Assembly: GCF_963675165.1 (NCBI RefSeq)
Contig: NC_087389.1
Span: 5,006,620 to 5,070,619 of the forward strand
Reading direction: 5' to 3'
Length of the DNA: 64,000 nucleotides
Source of the DNA: Halichondria panicea
Lineage: Eukaryota > Porifera > Demospongiae > Suberitida > Halichondriidae
The notes beneath the pieces are model-generated. The model was not told the origin of the DNA, ran no database searches, and saw nothing but the letters and a program-made list of their open reading frames with translations. Shown here piece after piece: positions 46,850 through 57,830 of this stretch (position 1 is the stretch's first letter; each line of letters begins with the position of its first letter). Made by a program: the position numbers and the translations under genes.

Positions 46850-48669
46850 ACAACACATTGTTATTAGCAAGGCACTAACAAACGCATATTTTTCTAAGTG
46901 TATGTGTAGTAAGATTTAATTGGAGGAATTCATTCTAGATACTCGAGTGTCTCTATTGCACTATAGCTATAAGCGAGCACGTACTAGAGCTACGTTTGCC
47001 TTTACACTGAGTAGTTGATTGCAGCCCATTATAATTATCATGCTTCATCCTCATCTAGTTGGTCATGCATGAGGAGATAAGTTGCTTGTTCAACATTTAC
47101 AAGTTCAGTAGAATGTTGAAGGGATGCATGCACTGTTCTACTCAGTTCTCCCAACAAAATTAATTTCTTGACAACTATACTTATTTCTCCAACGTGCATA
47201 ATCATAATTATGTAGAAGTGTACTCAATCTCGCATGCAGACCTATTGTCGTTTAAAAAATAATTATATTGCATACATTAATACCTTTCGTTACATTGCTA
47301 ACTGTGACCATAATAATTAGTGGAGCCACCATTAACGACCGGGAACCTAGCTCCGAAGAGCAACCATGCATCCGCTATTTAACGGTCAAAGCTTAGGTCC
47401 GGATTAAAACTACAATGACTCTCAGGAGAACGGCCACCTCTCTACTCCGAGCAAGCAGCTTTGTAGTTACCCATCAGCTTTATAGTAATGGAAAATAACC
47501 AGAATAAGCAGAAAATTATTGCTGAGATACGAAAACCTATTATAGCTGTAGCTCAGCCTTTTCAAAGCTTGTATGAGCTAGAGCAGCAGTTAACACAAGC
47601 TCCAAGATTCATTTGTAGCAGAATTGACTCATAGAGCATATACAACGAAGACCACCTCGTTGCTTGCTTCTCAAATGTCACATTGTCAATGTAAGGCACA
47701 TTTACCATCAAACAAACACATGCATATTTTGGTAATTGTACTATAGTAATTGAGTGTTAAGGGATACTTGAGACAGGCTAGGTATAAGCAAAGTGTCTCT
47801 ATTGCATGCACATGCAGTTCATCTACTTTGAGTCATGTACACTGACTAGATTACAGCCCATCATGCATTCGTGCACATCTAGTTGGTCATGCGTGACTAT
47901 TGCGTAAAGGATTGGGTCTTATATGTCACTTGCATTTCAACACTTGCACACTGTCATTAGAATATCAAATCATGAATGCATGCATGGTTTTCCCCTTTCT
48001 TGTTTGTTAGTAACTCTATAGACTGTAAAGCCTGTAGAGTCTTCCGATCTTGATTGCATGCATGCAAGGCAACTAAAATAGACACTAAAATACTTAGTAA
48101 ATACACACGATCCTTGCCAGAACGCAAGTTCTCGCAATTTTTCTGCTGATTTGGCTCATTCGCAAAGGTTTTTCATCAGCAAAATATTCTAGTAATACAG
48201 TATTTTCGAGTCAGCGAGATAACATAACACTGAGAGCCATGATAATGATGTCTGTGTCAGTTGTGTGCTGTGTTTACTGTATAGTGCATGGGTAACTTTC
48301 GGGGGGCAAAATATTTGTGGTTGAAGCAATATTTAGTCACTTTGTGGATAATAATTCCGTGGTTGCTGTTTGCATTGTAAGTAAAGGTAGGCAAGGTCGC
48401 TTCATTTGTAGGTAAAATATTCGTGGTTAGACCTTCAACCACGAAAACCACGAATATTTTGCCCTACGGAAAATTACCCTCTATACGGTATGTCTATATA
48501 ATTATGTCTTAGTTTTGTCGATAACTATTAATTATAATAATAATGTCAACACTGCAGCATTATTAATCCACGGCTCCACGGGTTATAGTAGTCGGTCACT
48601 GACGGTCAGTCTGTACTCTGAGTCTACCCACATGGATACGAGCACTGTGTTTATACCATGGATAGCCTC
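46850..48669. other. Left half of a large imperfect inverted region
   Basis: Blocks such as 'agatttaattggaggaattc' (46920) and 'aggcacatttaccatcaaac' (47695) recur inverted at about 49690-49745. No gene is seen except the MITE at 48278-48490. The right half is 49550-50830. Confidence 0.45.
48278..48490. mobile_element. MITE, TACCGTATA family, copy 6
   Basis: The left end is degraded ('tactgtatagtgcatgggta'), the right end is well kept ('aattaccctctatacggta'). Internal 'caaaatatttgtggttgaag' and 'accacgaatattttgcc' match the family. Confidence 0.6.
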
Positions 48670-49537
48670 TATGGTGTGTTTTTGGTGCCAAAATGATAAC
48701 TCGTCATGCAAGCGGTCAAAACAAATTACATGCAAGCGGTATGAATCGTCATGCAAGCGGTCAGAACCAATATGCAAGCAAGCGGTATAAATGAACCAAG
48801 CGGTATCGTCATGCAAGCGGTCAGAACCAATACGCAAGCGGTATCATCATGCAAGCGGTATCGTCATGCAAGTGGTCAGAACCAATATGCAAGCGGTATA
48901 TCATCATGCAAGCGGTACTGTCATGCAAGCGGTCAGAATGAACATGCAAATGGTATAAAATGTTCATGTCTTGAAAGCAATCAGCCCCAGATGTTTTTTA
49001 TTTGAACACTAGGTCATGGGCTGGCGCAAGACTATAGTCAGAACCTGTCACAGGAGTACAAAGGTCAGAGAGCACTGACCTTTGTACTCCTGTGACAGGT
49101 TCTGACCGTGTGCATGCAGGAATGATCTCATTGGCTTAAAGCAGCCATGCTATAATTGTGATGGGCGTAGCCATTATCACAGAAAATGCCCAGAAATGGG
49201 TGTGGCTTAATTTGCCTCCATCTTGAGTGGCAAAGTCACATGATACATTGGCTCTGACCGCTTGCATGTACTGCTTGCATGACGATATACCGCTTGCATG
49301 TTCATTCATACCGCTTGCATATTGGTTCTGACCGCTTGCATGACGATATCGCTTGCATATTCATTCATACCGCTTGCATATTGGTTCTGACTGCTTGCAT
49401 GACGATTCATACCGCTTGCATGTTTGTTTTGACCACTAGCATGACGACTTATCATTTTGGCACTAAAAACACACCATACTGTTGGTTTTGACCACTTGCA
49501 TGACGACTTATCATTTTGGCACTAAAAACACACCATA
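48670..49537. mobile_element. Fold-back element with minisatellite arms
   Basis: Left end TATGGTGTGTTTTTGG is mirrored at 49478 and again at 49537. The left arm (48705-48960) is a string of 'atgcaagcggt' and 'cgtcatgcaagcggtcagaa' units; the right arm (49255-49500) is the same in inverse. The middle carries a 32-bp perfect hairpin (49037-49068 and 49075-49106). Fold-back (FB-like) elements have such tandem-repeat arms. The open frames across the arms are periodic and not genes. Confidence 0.75.
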
Positions 49538-49549
49538 GTAATCAACTCA

Positions 49550-51075
49550 AGATAATGTTACTTTACTTAGTCTAGATCAACTGCATGACGGTGCATGCAT
49601 GCAAAGAGACACTTTGATCTGACTCAAGTATTATATACTCCATTGACCTCCACTACAGTACAATTAGAAAACTGGCGTGTGTTTGTTAAATGGTAAATGT
49701 GCCTTTTCAAGTATTTCTAGAATGAATTCCTCCAATTAAATCTTTACTACAGGTACAATTAGGTATTTGTTTGATCGTAAAGTGCCTTGCTTGCTAATGA
49801 CAATACATGTGACATTTGGAAGCCAAAAACTTAAACTTAAAAGCTTATCAATGATAGTATAACCACGTCCTTATGCAAAAAACTGTTTCAAGTCACCAAA
49901 CACTGAGAGTCATGATATAATTCAGTAAATCTGTGTGTTGTGTGTACGTCTATATGTCTTCAATTTTTTGTGGGACTTTTTATAGCACACGTTCAGTTCC
50001 AAACTCACTCAAGAAACGTACGCGTATATTTAGCTCTGATATGTGCCCCGCTAATTAGTCCATGCAGATGCATGCATGCATGCATATACATTTTTTAGAC
50101 ACTTTGCTTGTACCTGAGCTGATATAATTATATAGGGGTTGGTAGATTATGCTCGAGATAATTATGACCTATTATTCTATTCGAGTTAACAGCCTATTTC
50201 TTTTCAAAATGTCGATTATTTTGTTATTAAATAGCCTATTCTTCCAACTCCAAAGCACGACATAATTATATAGGCTCCATGTCGTCACACAAATAACATA
50301 ATTATAACTATAAATAGCCACATCACTCTATTTATTAACACTATAATATAAAAGATCATTAACCAGTACTTCCGTCAGTAGATATAATAGTGATTCGTGC
50401 TGACCTGTATTTCCAATAAGTTAAAAAGGATATTATGCTCAAAATTATGCCAGCATATAATCTATACCAACCTCTATGAGCATCTATTTCTCCAATTTAT
50501 CTATAATTAGCGTTTGTTAGTGATGGTGGTAAAAAAGTGCCAGCTAAAATCACAATGTGACATAATTTTGATCACGAGAAGAAGCCATTTAATGGGAACA
50601 ATATTAATACTGTGGTAAATGTCACGCAAACACTGACGTTGCCACAATAATTATAGTTAATGTGTTTGGCGTGAACATTCTTGAATCCACGCATCATTTT
50701 ACAGTGTATAATTATAGGAGCACGTTGGAGAAATAAGTGTTGGAACATTCTAGATAATGATGTGCGTTAATTTGTTGGGAGTAAGTGGAACATTCATGAG
50801 TATCAACATTCTGCTGAGCACTTAAATACATGTAACTTAAGAACCGATCCGTTTACGCAATAGCCATCCATGCATGCACAGTTAGAATTCCTGCCATACA
50901 AGGTGCTCTGATAGTCTCTCCTTCAGGAAGGGCAGCTGATTCATGAGACTATAGTCTCCTGTCTGCCCACTTAGTCGAGATCACTATAAAATCATGCTCT
51001 TTGAAGCTTTCTTGCATTCTCACAGATTTCAAGACATATTCAATAACAAAGGACAAGAAAAGCCAACAGAACAAA
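49550..51075. other. Right half of the inverted region and spacer
   Basis: It has inverted copies of 46850-48200 blocks up to about 50830 ('cgttggagaaataagtg' mirrored at 47200). No exon is supported. The last 200 bp are upstream of the metalloprotease gene. Confidence 0.45.
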
Positions 51076-52495
51076 ATGAAGTTGCTACTGCTTGTGATTT
51101 GCAGTATGATTTCCACAACACTAGCTGGTCTGATTGACAAAGAGGCTAAACTGGAAACTGTGCTCAAGTGAGTATAAATATATGCCCTGAGATAATATTT
51201 CATTTCAGCAGTCTCATCCACCTTACTGACCATGATTATGCATGAATGCCTCTTTGCTTCGTTTTATCAGTGAAGTTGAGGAGATATTGGAAGACATGAA
51301 AGCTGCTGGTGTGCCTGAACCACTAGGAGACATTCAAAAACTTGAGTCGATGATGAATGAAGTAATGATAGAGGGAGATGTTTCACCAAAACCACTCCAC
51401 AAACAAGACTCACAAGGGTATATATAGGGCCAGATTTCAAAATTGATCGTTCATCATAATTATGTTATCTGCTCTATATTCATGCAGGAGTCCTGCCATG
51501 GAGGAGATGTTACTTCACACTGAAAACATTGACGAGGCAACTGCCGAAGTGGAAGCTGCGGTGGCCACATTCTACTCCAACTTGGTCACAACCTCTTGGT
51601 TGCAAAAGTTCTCTCTCATGCAGCCAATCAGAATAGCTTCAGTCAAGCTTCAGTCCATATTCCGAGCTCAGCATCAGCGGAAACTTTGAGCCATGCTAGT
51701 GCCTACTGGATGGCACGAGAAGATGAGCTGAAACCACAACCAACGGTTCAAAAGTGGACAGAAAGGACGGCTCCAATGGTCTTTGAACGAGAAGCTTCAG
51801 ACGAAGGTTTTCGGGGAGCTTCACCCTACCGCCCAACCATGACTGGGAAGATTGCTGTTGGTATTATGATTGTTTCCGGCCCTGGTAGCTTAGCAATAAG
51901 CAGTAATGATAAAGTCAAGATTAAAAGTGAATGCCAAGCAGGGCTTAAATTCTGGTCAAAAGAGGCTAAGAAAGAGGGGGTTAGTTTGTCGTTTGCGTTG
52001 TATTATGAGATGATAACAATCAATGCTTCCAACCCAACCTCTTGCTCGAGCTTTAGAGCTTGCGAAAATGTGTTTACTGATCCTATACTCCAAGCTCTAG
52101 GTTTTTCAACTGGTTGGGCTGGAAGGAACCAATTAGCACAACATATCAAAGGTGCTGCTGATGGTGCTTTCGTTACTTTCTTCTCTAAGTACAGGCAAAG
52201 CCATGTCGCGTATGCCTATTATAGTGGTGGACCTGTATACATACAGTACGATTTGAGTGTTTACCCTACGTTTAACAGGGTTTTCGCTCATGAAACTGGA
52301 CATATTTTTAACGCTCGTGACGAATATTACGGAACTTGTAACTGCAACAAACTGTATGGCAAGGGAAGCTGCACAGCTAAAAATTCCAACTGCTATTCCT
52401 GCACTTCTTCTCAAACTGACTGCATTATGCTACACGCTGATCCCAATGAGGGCAACCTTTGCAAGTACACCAAAAAGCACGTGGGTTGGTGTTAA
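51076..52495 (+). CDS. Secreted metzincin-like metalloprotease
   Basis: Exon 1 (51076-51167) encodes a signal peptide MKLLLLVICSMISTTLAG. Exon 2 (51271-51417) and exon 3 (from 51488) continue in phase with an acidic helical propeptide-like segment (EVEEILEDMKAAGVPEPL). The protease domain lies in 51700-52495 with HETGHIFNARDEY, an HExxH zinc site followed by a GxxDEY-like motif, and a Cys-rich tail (CNC, CYSC, LCKYTKKHVGWC). This pattern is known in secreted bacterial and some animal metallopeptidases. One frame change (about 51560-51650) separates propeptide and protease; it may be an unseen tiny intron, an assembly error or a real lesion. Confidence 0.65.
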
Positions 52496-53553
52496 GAGAC
52501 TTACAAAGAATATACTGATGGACTGCACTCGTTACGGACTTGACCTTATCCTATAAATTAATTATAGTGTATAGTTTAGCTATACAATTATAAATACAGC
52601 TATATAGTACACTAGATCGAATTGTTTAATGTGATTAGTTTTGTAGCGATATCAAGGACATATAATTATACGAACATAATTATAGGCATTTGTGATAATT
52701 ATTATGCTTATACGAATGGCCGGGGAAAGCATCAAAAAGCGTGCATGGAAACAAGAAAGCAGGAGAGCCATATAACCTCGAATCCAACCTCGACGTCGTA
52801 TGAGAAAGGAAAGTCTGCATGGTATTCACTGTTAGCGCATACATGCGCTCAATCACCTAAATTATCTTGGTTGACCGACATACTATATACATGTATAGTT
52901 ATTGCCCAGTCCTCGGACATTATGTTGCTCCAGTGCAATATATGGCATGTTGCATGAGGGCGCCTGCAATAACTAACTGGTTGCCCAATGATGTTAAACT
53001 CGTCTGATAGGTCATATAAGTCGTAATAAAAGACATGTGTTTTGAATGAATTTTAGTGTATTCATTAGTTTTGCTGAATTCCATAGTAAATTTTTAGGTT
53101 TTCTTCCAACTTCTAGTGCTAAAAGTAGTAGCCTATAAAATTGCGCTATTTTCATATTTCACGTGTTTCATCTTTCATTAATCTATGGTCTGACTGACCA
53201 TTGATAGTAGAGGGAGAGGGATTGGAAACGCCTATGATTACGGCAAACAACTGCGTTGCACCTGCTCTGTAAATTATCGTATACTACTACACTCACAACA
53301 AATAACAGATGGCAGTCAGAGCAGCTATTCTGGAGGACGAGGAATTCCTATAGTCTTAATTCCTATTGGACACTCCAAGGTTGAAAGATCAAAAGAAACT
53401 GAGGAGAAGATGAAGAAAACGATATAGATATACAGTCATGTATGTATATATACTGTTACGTATGTTCAGACATTAATTAATTAATCGATCCCCCCCCCCC
53501 ACACACACACACAGGATGATATTCTGTCAACAGTGCACTTCACAAAGCACCCA
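52496..53553. other. Spacer with dispersed repeats
   Basis: 52920-53110 repeats 46450-46630. A lone copy of the ATAGATAG-family end is at about 53203-53232 ('gatagtagagggagaggg'). A short CA run is at 53490-53513. No exon is seen. Confidence 0.5.
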
Positions 53554-53562
53554 GCTGCCCTC

Positions 53563-54419
53563 TAGTTGGGCGGAGCCCGACCGTCCCTGACGGGAGGTCG
53601 GGTTGCAAGCCTATCTGGGATTTGTTCTAGCGCCACTATAGTGGCGCCCTATCAGATTGCAGCATTTTTCACGTGGCTTGGTTACACTTCCGCTTGCATC
53701 TAGTTGCAAAACCGCATGCAGTATTAATAATAATTATCATTGAACACACCAGAATAGGTGTACATAATTATTATATTACATGTATAGTAATAGTATAGTA
53801 CTATAGCTATAGTGCAAGAATAGTTAGTCCAACTTAAAGTCAATCGCAGCAGATAGAGTTAATTATCATTGATGTATCTTCACGCGAGTTGAATGAAATG
53901 CAGCCAAGCCTGACATCCCGAACAAAGTCCGCACAAACCATGTCGTCACTGCTATAAACTTTTATAAAATTCCGTTTGATCAGGTTGTTAGCCCCGACTG
54001 CTGTGAATGCATGGCTAGACGCCCACGAGAAAACCGATCTAATGAGGGTGGATTTCGATGCTAAAGCACGTGAAATGAAGTTAGAAAAAAGATCTGGTAT
54101 TCTATTAAACAAACTCTGAACTCCAGCAACACAGTGGAGAATTCTTGTGTGACATTGACGAGGCAATCTCCAAATTTTCCTCAAAATATTGTTAAAAGCG
54201 GTTTCAAGAGCACGAATTTTCTTACTGTCAATTCTCCACAAAACACAACCATATAGTGAGAGGCTTGCTGTGCCATCCTGTGGTTTACACGTCATCAAGT
54301 CGGTTAACACCCACTTGAGAATAATAATATTCATAGCAGTACTACATAATGTGCAGAACAAATTCCAGATAGGCTTGCAACCCGACCTCCCGTCAGGGAC
54401 GGTCGGGCTCCGCCCAACT
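53563..54419. mobile_element. MULE-like element carrying a LINE fragment, perfect 9-bp duplication
   Basis: The ends TAGTTGGGCGGAGCCCGACC and inverse are identical for about 56 bp and similar to 67 bp. Each end holds its own small palindrome (cccgacc...ggtcggg). Both flanks are GCTGCCCTC (53554-53562 and 54420-54428). The 857-bp body has on the minus strand the end of a non-LTR reverse transcriptase gene in place of a transposase. Confidence 0.75.
53840..54361 (-). pseudogene. C-terminal piece of a non-LTR retrotransposon polyprotein
   Basis: A minus-strand frame of up to 173 codons contains LYGCVLWRIDSKKIRALETA, FNNILRKIWRLP and HTRILHCVAGVQSLFNRI. The YG..LW...KI..LE.AFN..LRKI..LP..TH pattern is that of the region after the reverse-transcriptase domain in LINE (Jockey/RTE-like) proteins. 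The polymerase core and endonuclease are absent. It is enclosed by the inverted repeats of the DNA element, so it was captured. Confidence 0.65.
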
Positions 54420-55184
54420 AGCTGCCCTCCTGAGTCAAAAAAGTTGGTCAGAGTCTGTGACAGCTGCTACACATTATTTTCTTCATTTTAGCTAAACTCC
54501 GTTTTTACTATAAACTGAACATAATTTCCACACTTTATTCGTTTCTTAAAACAGCAAATGAAGTACAAATATTTATTGTGGAAGACGAGCCCCACCTATC
54601 CAAGTTGGGGAATTCCCTTACATTGAACAACAAACTAAACAAGTTTATTCTGAGCCACTGAGACCAGTTGGTAAGCCAGTAAATTAGACAGAGAATTAGA
54701 ACTTGAAGTGATTATAAATTATATGCATGTCCATGATACCTCTTTAGCTATAGTCTATAATTTATAAATTTATAGCGTATGTTTCTATACCAGCATGTAT
54801 TAGTCTTGCAAGCCAGACGTTACATCCCTCTTTATGGGCCTGGGTCCACGAGACTATAGGCATGTATATAAATATCAAATCTTGTGTACGGAATGTGTCC
54901 TTTGCTGTCATTCTACAATTAACCTTGCTCAGTAGAGAGACAATTAATGACTGCGATACCTGTGATCTGAACCATAGAGGTATATATAATTATTCGTACA
55001 GCTCAGGATAGTGACTTTGAACCTATTGCATGCAGTTGTAGTTTTAATGTTTGTATGATGCTCTTCTATACCGGCTATACGATATATGTACTGTACAAAA
55101 ACCCGGTATAATTGCTTTGTACATGGATGTAGCGCACTTGAGATATCCGGAATAATTAGAACAAGCATGCAGCTGCATGCGAGT
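54420..55184. other. Spacer with a 40-bp dispersed motif
   Basis: The segment 'gagccccacctatc' with 'ggggaattcccttac' at 54585-54625 recurs at 21893-21935. No exon is seen. Confidence 0.4.
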
Positions 55185-56380
55185 TAGCCTCTCCCAAGCC
55201 GTTATAGAAAGAAGTTGAAAAATATGGTCTGACATTGATTGTATATGGGCGTGACAGGAACTGGAAACAAATGCATCACATTTTGATATGTTATAGTTGT
55301 GACACATGCACGGGATATAATTATTGGCTCAGCAGTGACTTAGGCCCGAGGGCCGCAGGCCTCGAGGGCAAAGGCACTACCGTAATTGATGTAATTACAG
55401 TGCCACGTCAGCATCAGCATAATTTTTTAGGTCCTAAAAAAGCACCAACCGTTGCTGGAATTATTTTTTCTGGCGCTTATAAAAAGGCTTGTTTTAAGAC
55501 ATCAAGACAATCATTCTGCATCTTTGACTTCCTTCACTTCTAAACAGTTGTCTAACCCATAGCTACAGTCACTGAATGTTGTTCACGAGTCACTCAGCTC
55601 TCAACGAATGCAGCTAGCAAGTGAAACTGAGCTAGACCATGCCCATTTTCTCTACAAATTCTATACTAGCTGTAGAACATAAGCGCCACCAGCTTGGGCT
55701 GAACGCAATTTTTTGTGTTCTATAGATGCGCCACTCAGAAGTGGAATTAATTATTTTCTGGCGCTGTAATTACATCAATTACGGTACTGAGCCAATATAT
55801 CCAATGTGCGCACGAGTGAGCTGTGTAACAACTGATTTGTTGCATTCCTTGTTGCATTCCTTTCCGTGTACGCATCACTCTTTTTATAGGACATCTAGTT
55901 TCAACTACTTGTGATCGGCTGCGGAATGCACCAGACACATGAGAAACGTTTTCTGCCTACCACTGAATCTGTTAACAGTGTTATACTATAAAAGGGATCG
56001 TTTCAGGTTACTGGGTGGAGGGCAGTCTTTACATAACTTCAGCCATACTATGCCAGTATCTAGTTAGTGGCACAGTTCACTGTTTGACCTGTGCCATATG
56101 GTAGATATTGGCACAGTGTTTCCTTTGATCTGCCCACTTAAAATGCAACAATTCCCTGTATAATAATTTAGCTTCGTATAATTATGCTCTCAAGTACTGC
56201 CCCTTGCACAAGCTAGTAGGACTAACACTGCCGGCCCTTGTCGACATACAGGTGTGTTGTTTTTGCAAAATCTCTCTGTTTTATTTTTTGGTTCCTATAA
56301 CCATGCACGCCAGATACAATCAATACCAGGCCTATATAGTTGGCGTCCTAGCTAGCATTGTTTTAGAGACAACGAGGCTG
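55185..56380. mobile_element. Diverged relative of the RecQ-carrying element, with nested insertion
   Basis: The left end TTAGCCTCTCCCAAGCCG plus 'attgattgtatatgggcgtg' and the right side 'gatacaatcaataccaggcc' match the ends of 39219-40000. No clear target duplication. A nested inverted pair (TACCGTAATTGATGTAATTACAG at 55379 region and 55762-55786) marks another insertion. No helicase sequence is seen. Confidence 0.45.
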
Positions 56381-56469
56381 GGAAAGCAGCTATATGCAAG
56401 CAAGCTAGCTAAGTTTAATAGAACAGTGTGTGACTGAATAGTACACTAACAACTACTCCACTCTTGTTC

Positions 56470-57149
56470 AGGGCCGTAAGAAGATTTTTTAGGTGGGGGG
56501 TAGAAAAAAGGAATAGACCCTCTCCTTGTGACACAGGGTGTGGGTCCGGGAGGGGGGAGTTCTCCCTCCCGTCCCGCCAGAGGCAAACTTTTTACATTTT
56601 GTATGTTCTCAGAGATAAACAGGAGAAAGATACATAAATGAAATAATCTTCATATGAGAGCTATAGCAAAATATTTTATTCAACGTGGAAGCAAAGTCAC
56701 GAGCAACTGCTTCAAAGTCAAGCGAATCAATTAGCAACTTGTGTATATAAAGTAAGAATTAGACGCTGGGGATTCATCGAGCTTCGTAAGAAGAAGGTCC
56801 TATACTTTCTTCATCATGGGCAGGCTGAGGTACTGAAGAGAAAAAAGAATGAATATTGAGCTTTAGCTATAATTATATCAATTTCAGCTGCATGTGGATT
56901 AACTTACTTTAGTTACTGTACAGTGTTGTTGCAACAAACCATGCACATGCATTTAATCAATGTGGTTAGATTATAAAAGGCACTAAATAAATTATAATAT
57001 CAGGACTGTGATCTGCTGGACTCTGCAGAGGAGCCCCACTACTGCCCCACCCCATTTTATGCACTGTCTGAAAACCAGGGGGGCTCTGCCCCCCTGGTTT
57101 TCAGAGTGGGGGAGTTGCCCCCCCAGTCCCCCTGGTTCTTACGGCCCTG
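56470..57149. mobile_element. Possible hAT-like element, CAGGGCCGTAAGAA termini
   Basis: Left end CAGGGCCGTAAGAA and the inverse TTCTTACGGCCCTG bound about 680 bp, with TTGTT on both sides. The right part holds a perfect hairpin (gaaaaccaggggggct.../...agccccc inverse, 57066-57104). Non-autonomous. Confidence 0.5.
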
Positions 57150-57435
57150 TTGTTGGCTATGTTGCTTGGAATGTATCTTATAACTTTTCATATAATTATG
57201 TTTAAAGCACCAGAGTGTTCGCTGAAATATTCGAATCATACCACACTTACGTCACCTCTCATTGGTCAACATACAGCTATAGGTAATATAAAACATACAG
57301 CCACACGGCATGCACAGATTTCAAGAACTTGTCGTGGATTGAATTGTTGCTAGGGGGAGGTCCTTTTATAGTGTTTTGGTCGTAATGGTATAAGTCAGAT
57401 ATACTACACATACGAGGAGGATATATATGCACCCC

Positions 57436-57830
57436 ATATATCCTCCTCGTGGGTGCGGCATATCCTCCTCGTAGGTGCGGAATATCCTCCTGGTGGGTGC
57501 GGTATATCCTCCTGGTGGGTGCGGTATATCCTCCTCGCGTAGGTGCAGCATATCCTCCTGGTGGGTGCAGTGCGGTATATCCTCCTCGTAGGTGCGGTAT
57601 ATCCTCCTCGTAGGTGTGGTATATCCTCCTCGTAGGTGTGGTATATCCTCCTCGTAGGTGCGGTATATCCTCCTCGTAGGTGTGGTATATCCTCCTCGTA
57701 GGTGCAGTATATCCTCCTCGTAGGTGCAGTATATCCTCCTCGTAGGTGTGGTATATCCTCCTCGTAGGTGCAGTATATCCTCCTCGTAGGTGCGGCATAT
57801 TCTCTTCGTAGGTGTGGCATATCCTATACT
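57436..57830. repeat. 22-bp minisatellite, about 18 copies
   Basis: The unit is ggtatatcctcctcgtaggt plus two bases, with single-base variants and a few longer spacers. Because 22 is not a multiple of three, each reading frame on the minus strand cycles through the same 22-residue period (PHLRGGYTAPTRRIYHTYEE...). This explains three overlapping minus-strand open frames of 61 to 193 codons without any gene. Confidence 0.85.

Noticed and set aside
48515..49491. Coding frames of 70-91 codons across the 'atgcaagcggt' region
   Set aside because: The peptide simply repeats with the minisatellite unit and the region is a fold-back element.
53840..54361. Active LINE retrotransposon
   Set aside because: Only the tail of the polyprotein is present, without endonuclease, polymerase core, poly-A end or LINE-type target duplication.
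57436..57830. CRISPR array
   Set aside because: There are no unique spacers between repeats, units are contiguous, and the genome is eukaryotic.
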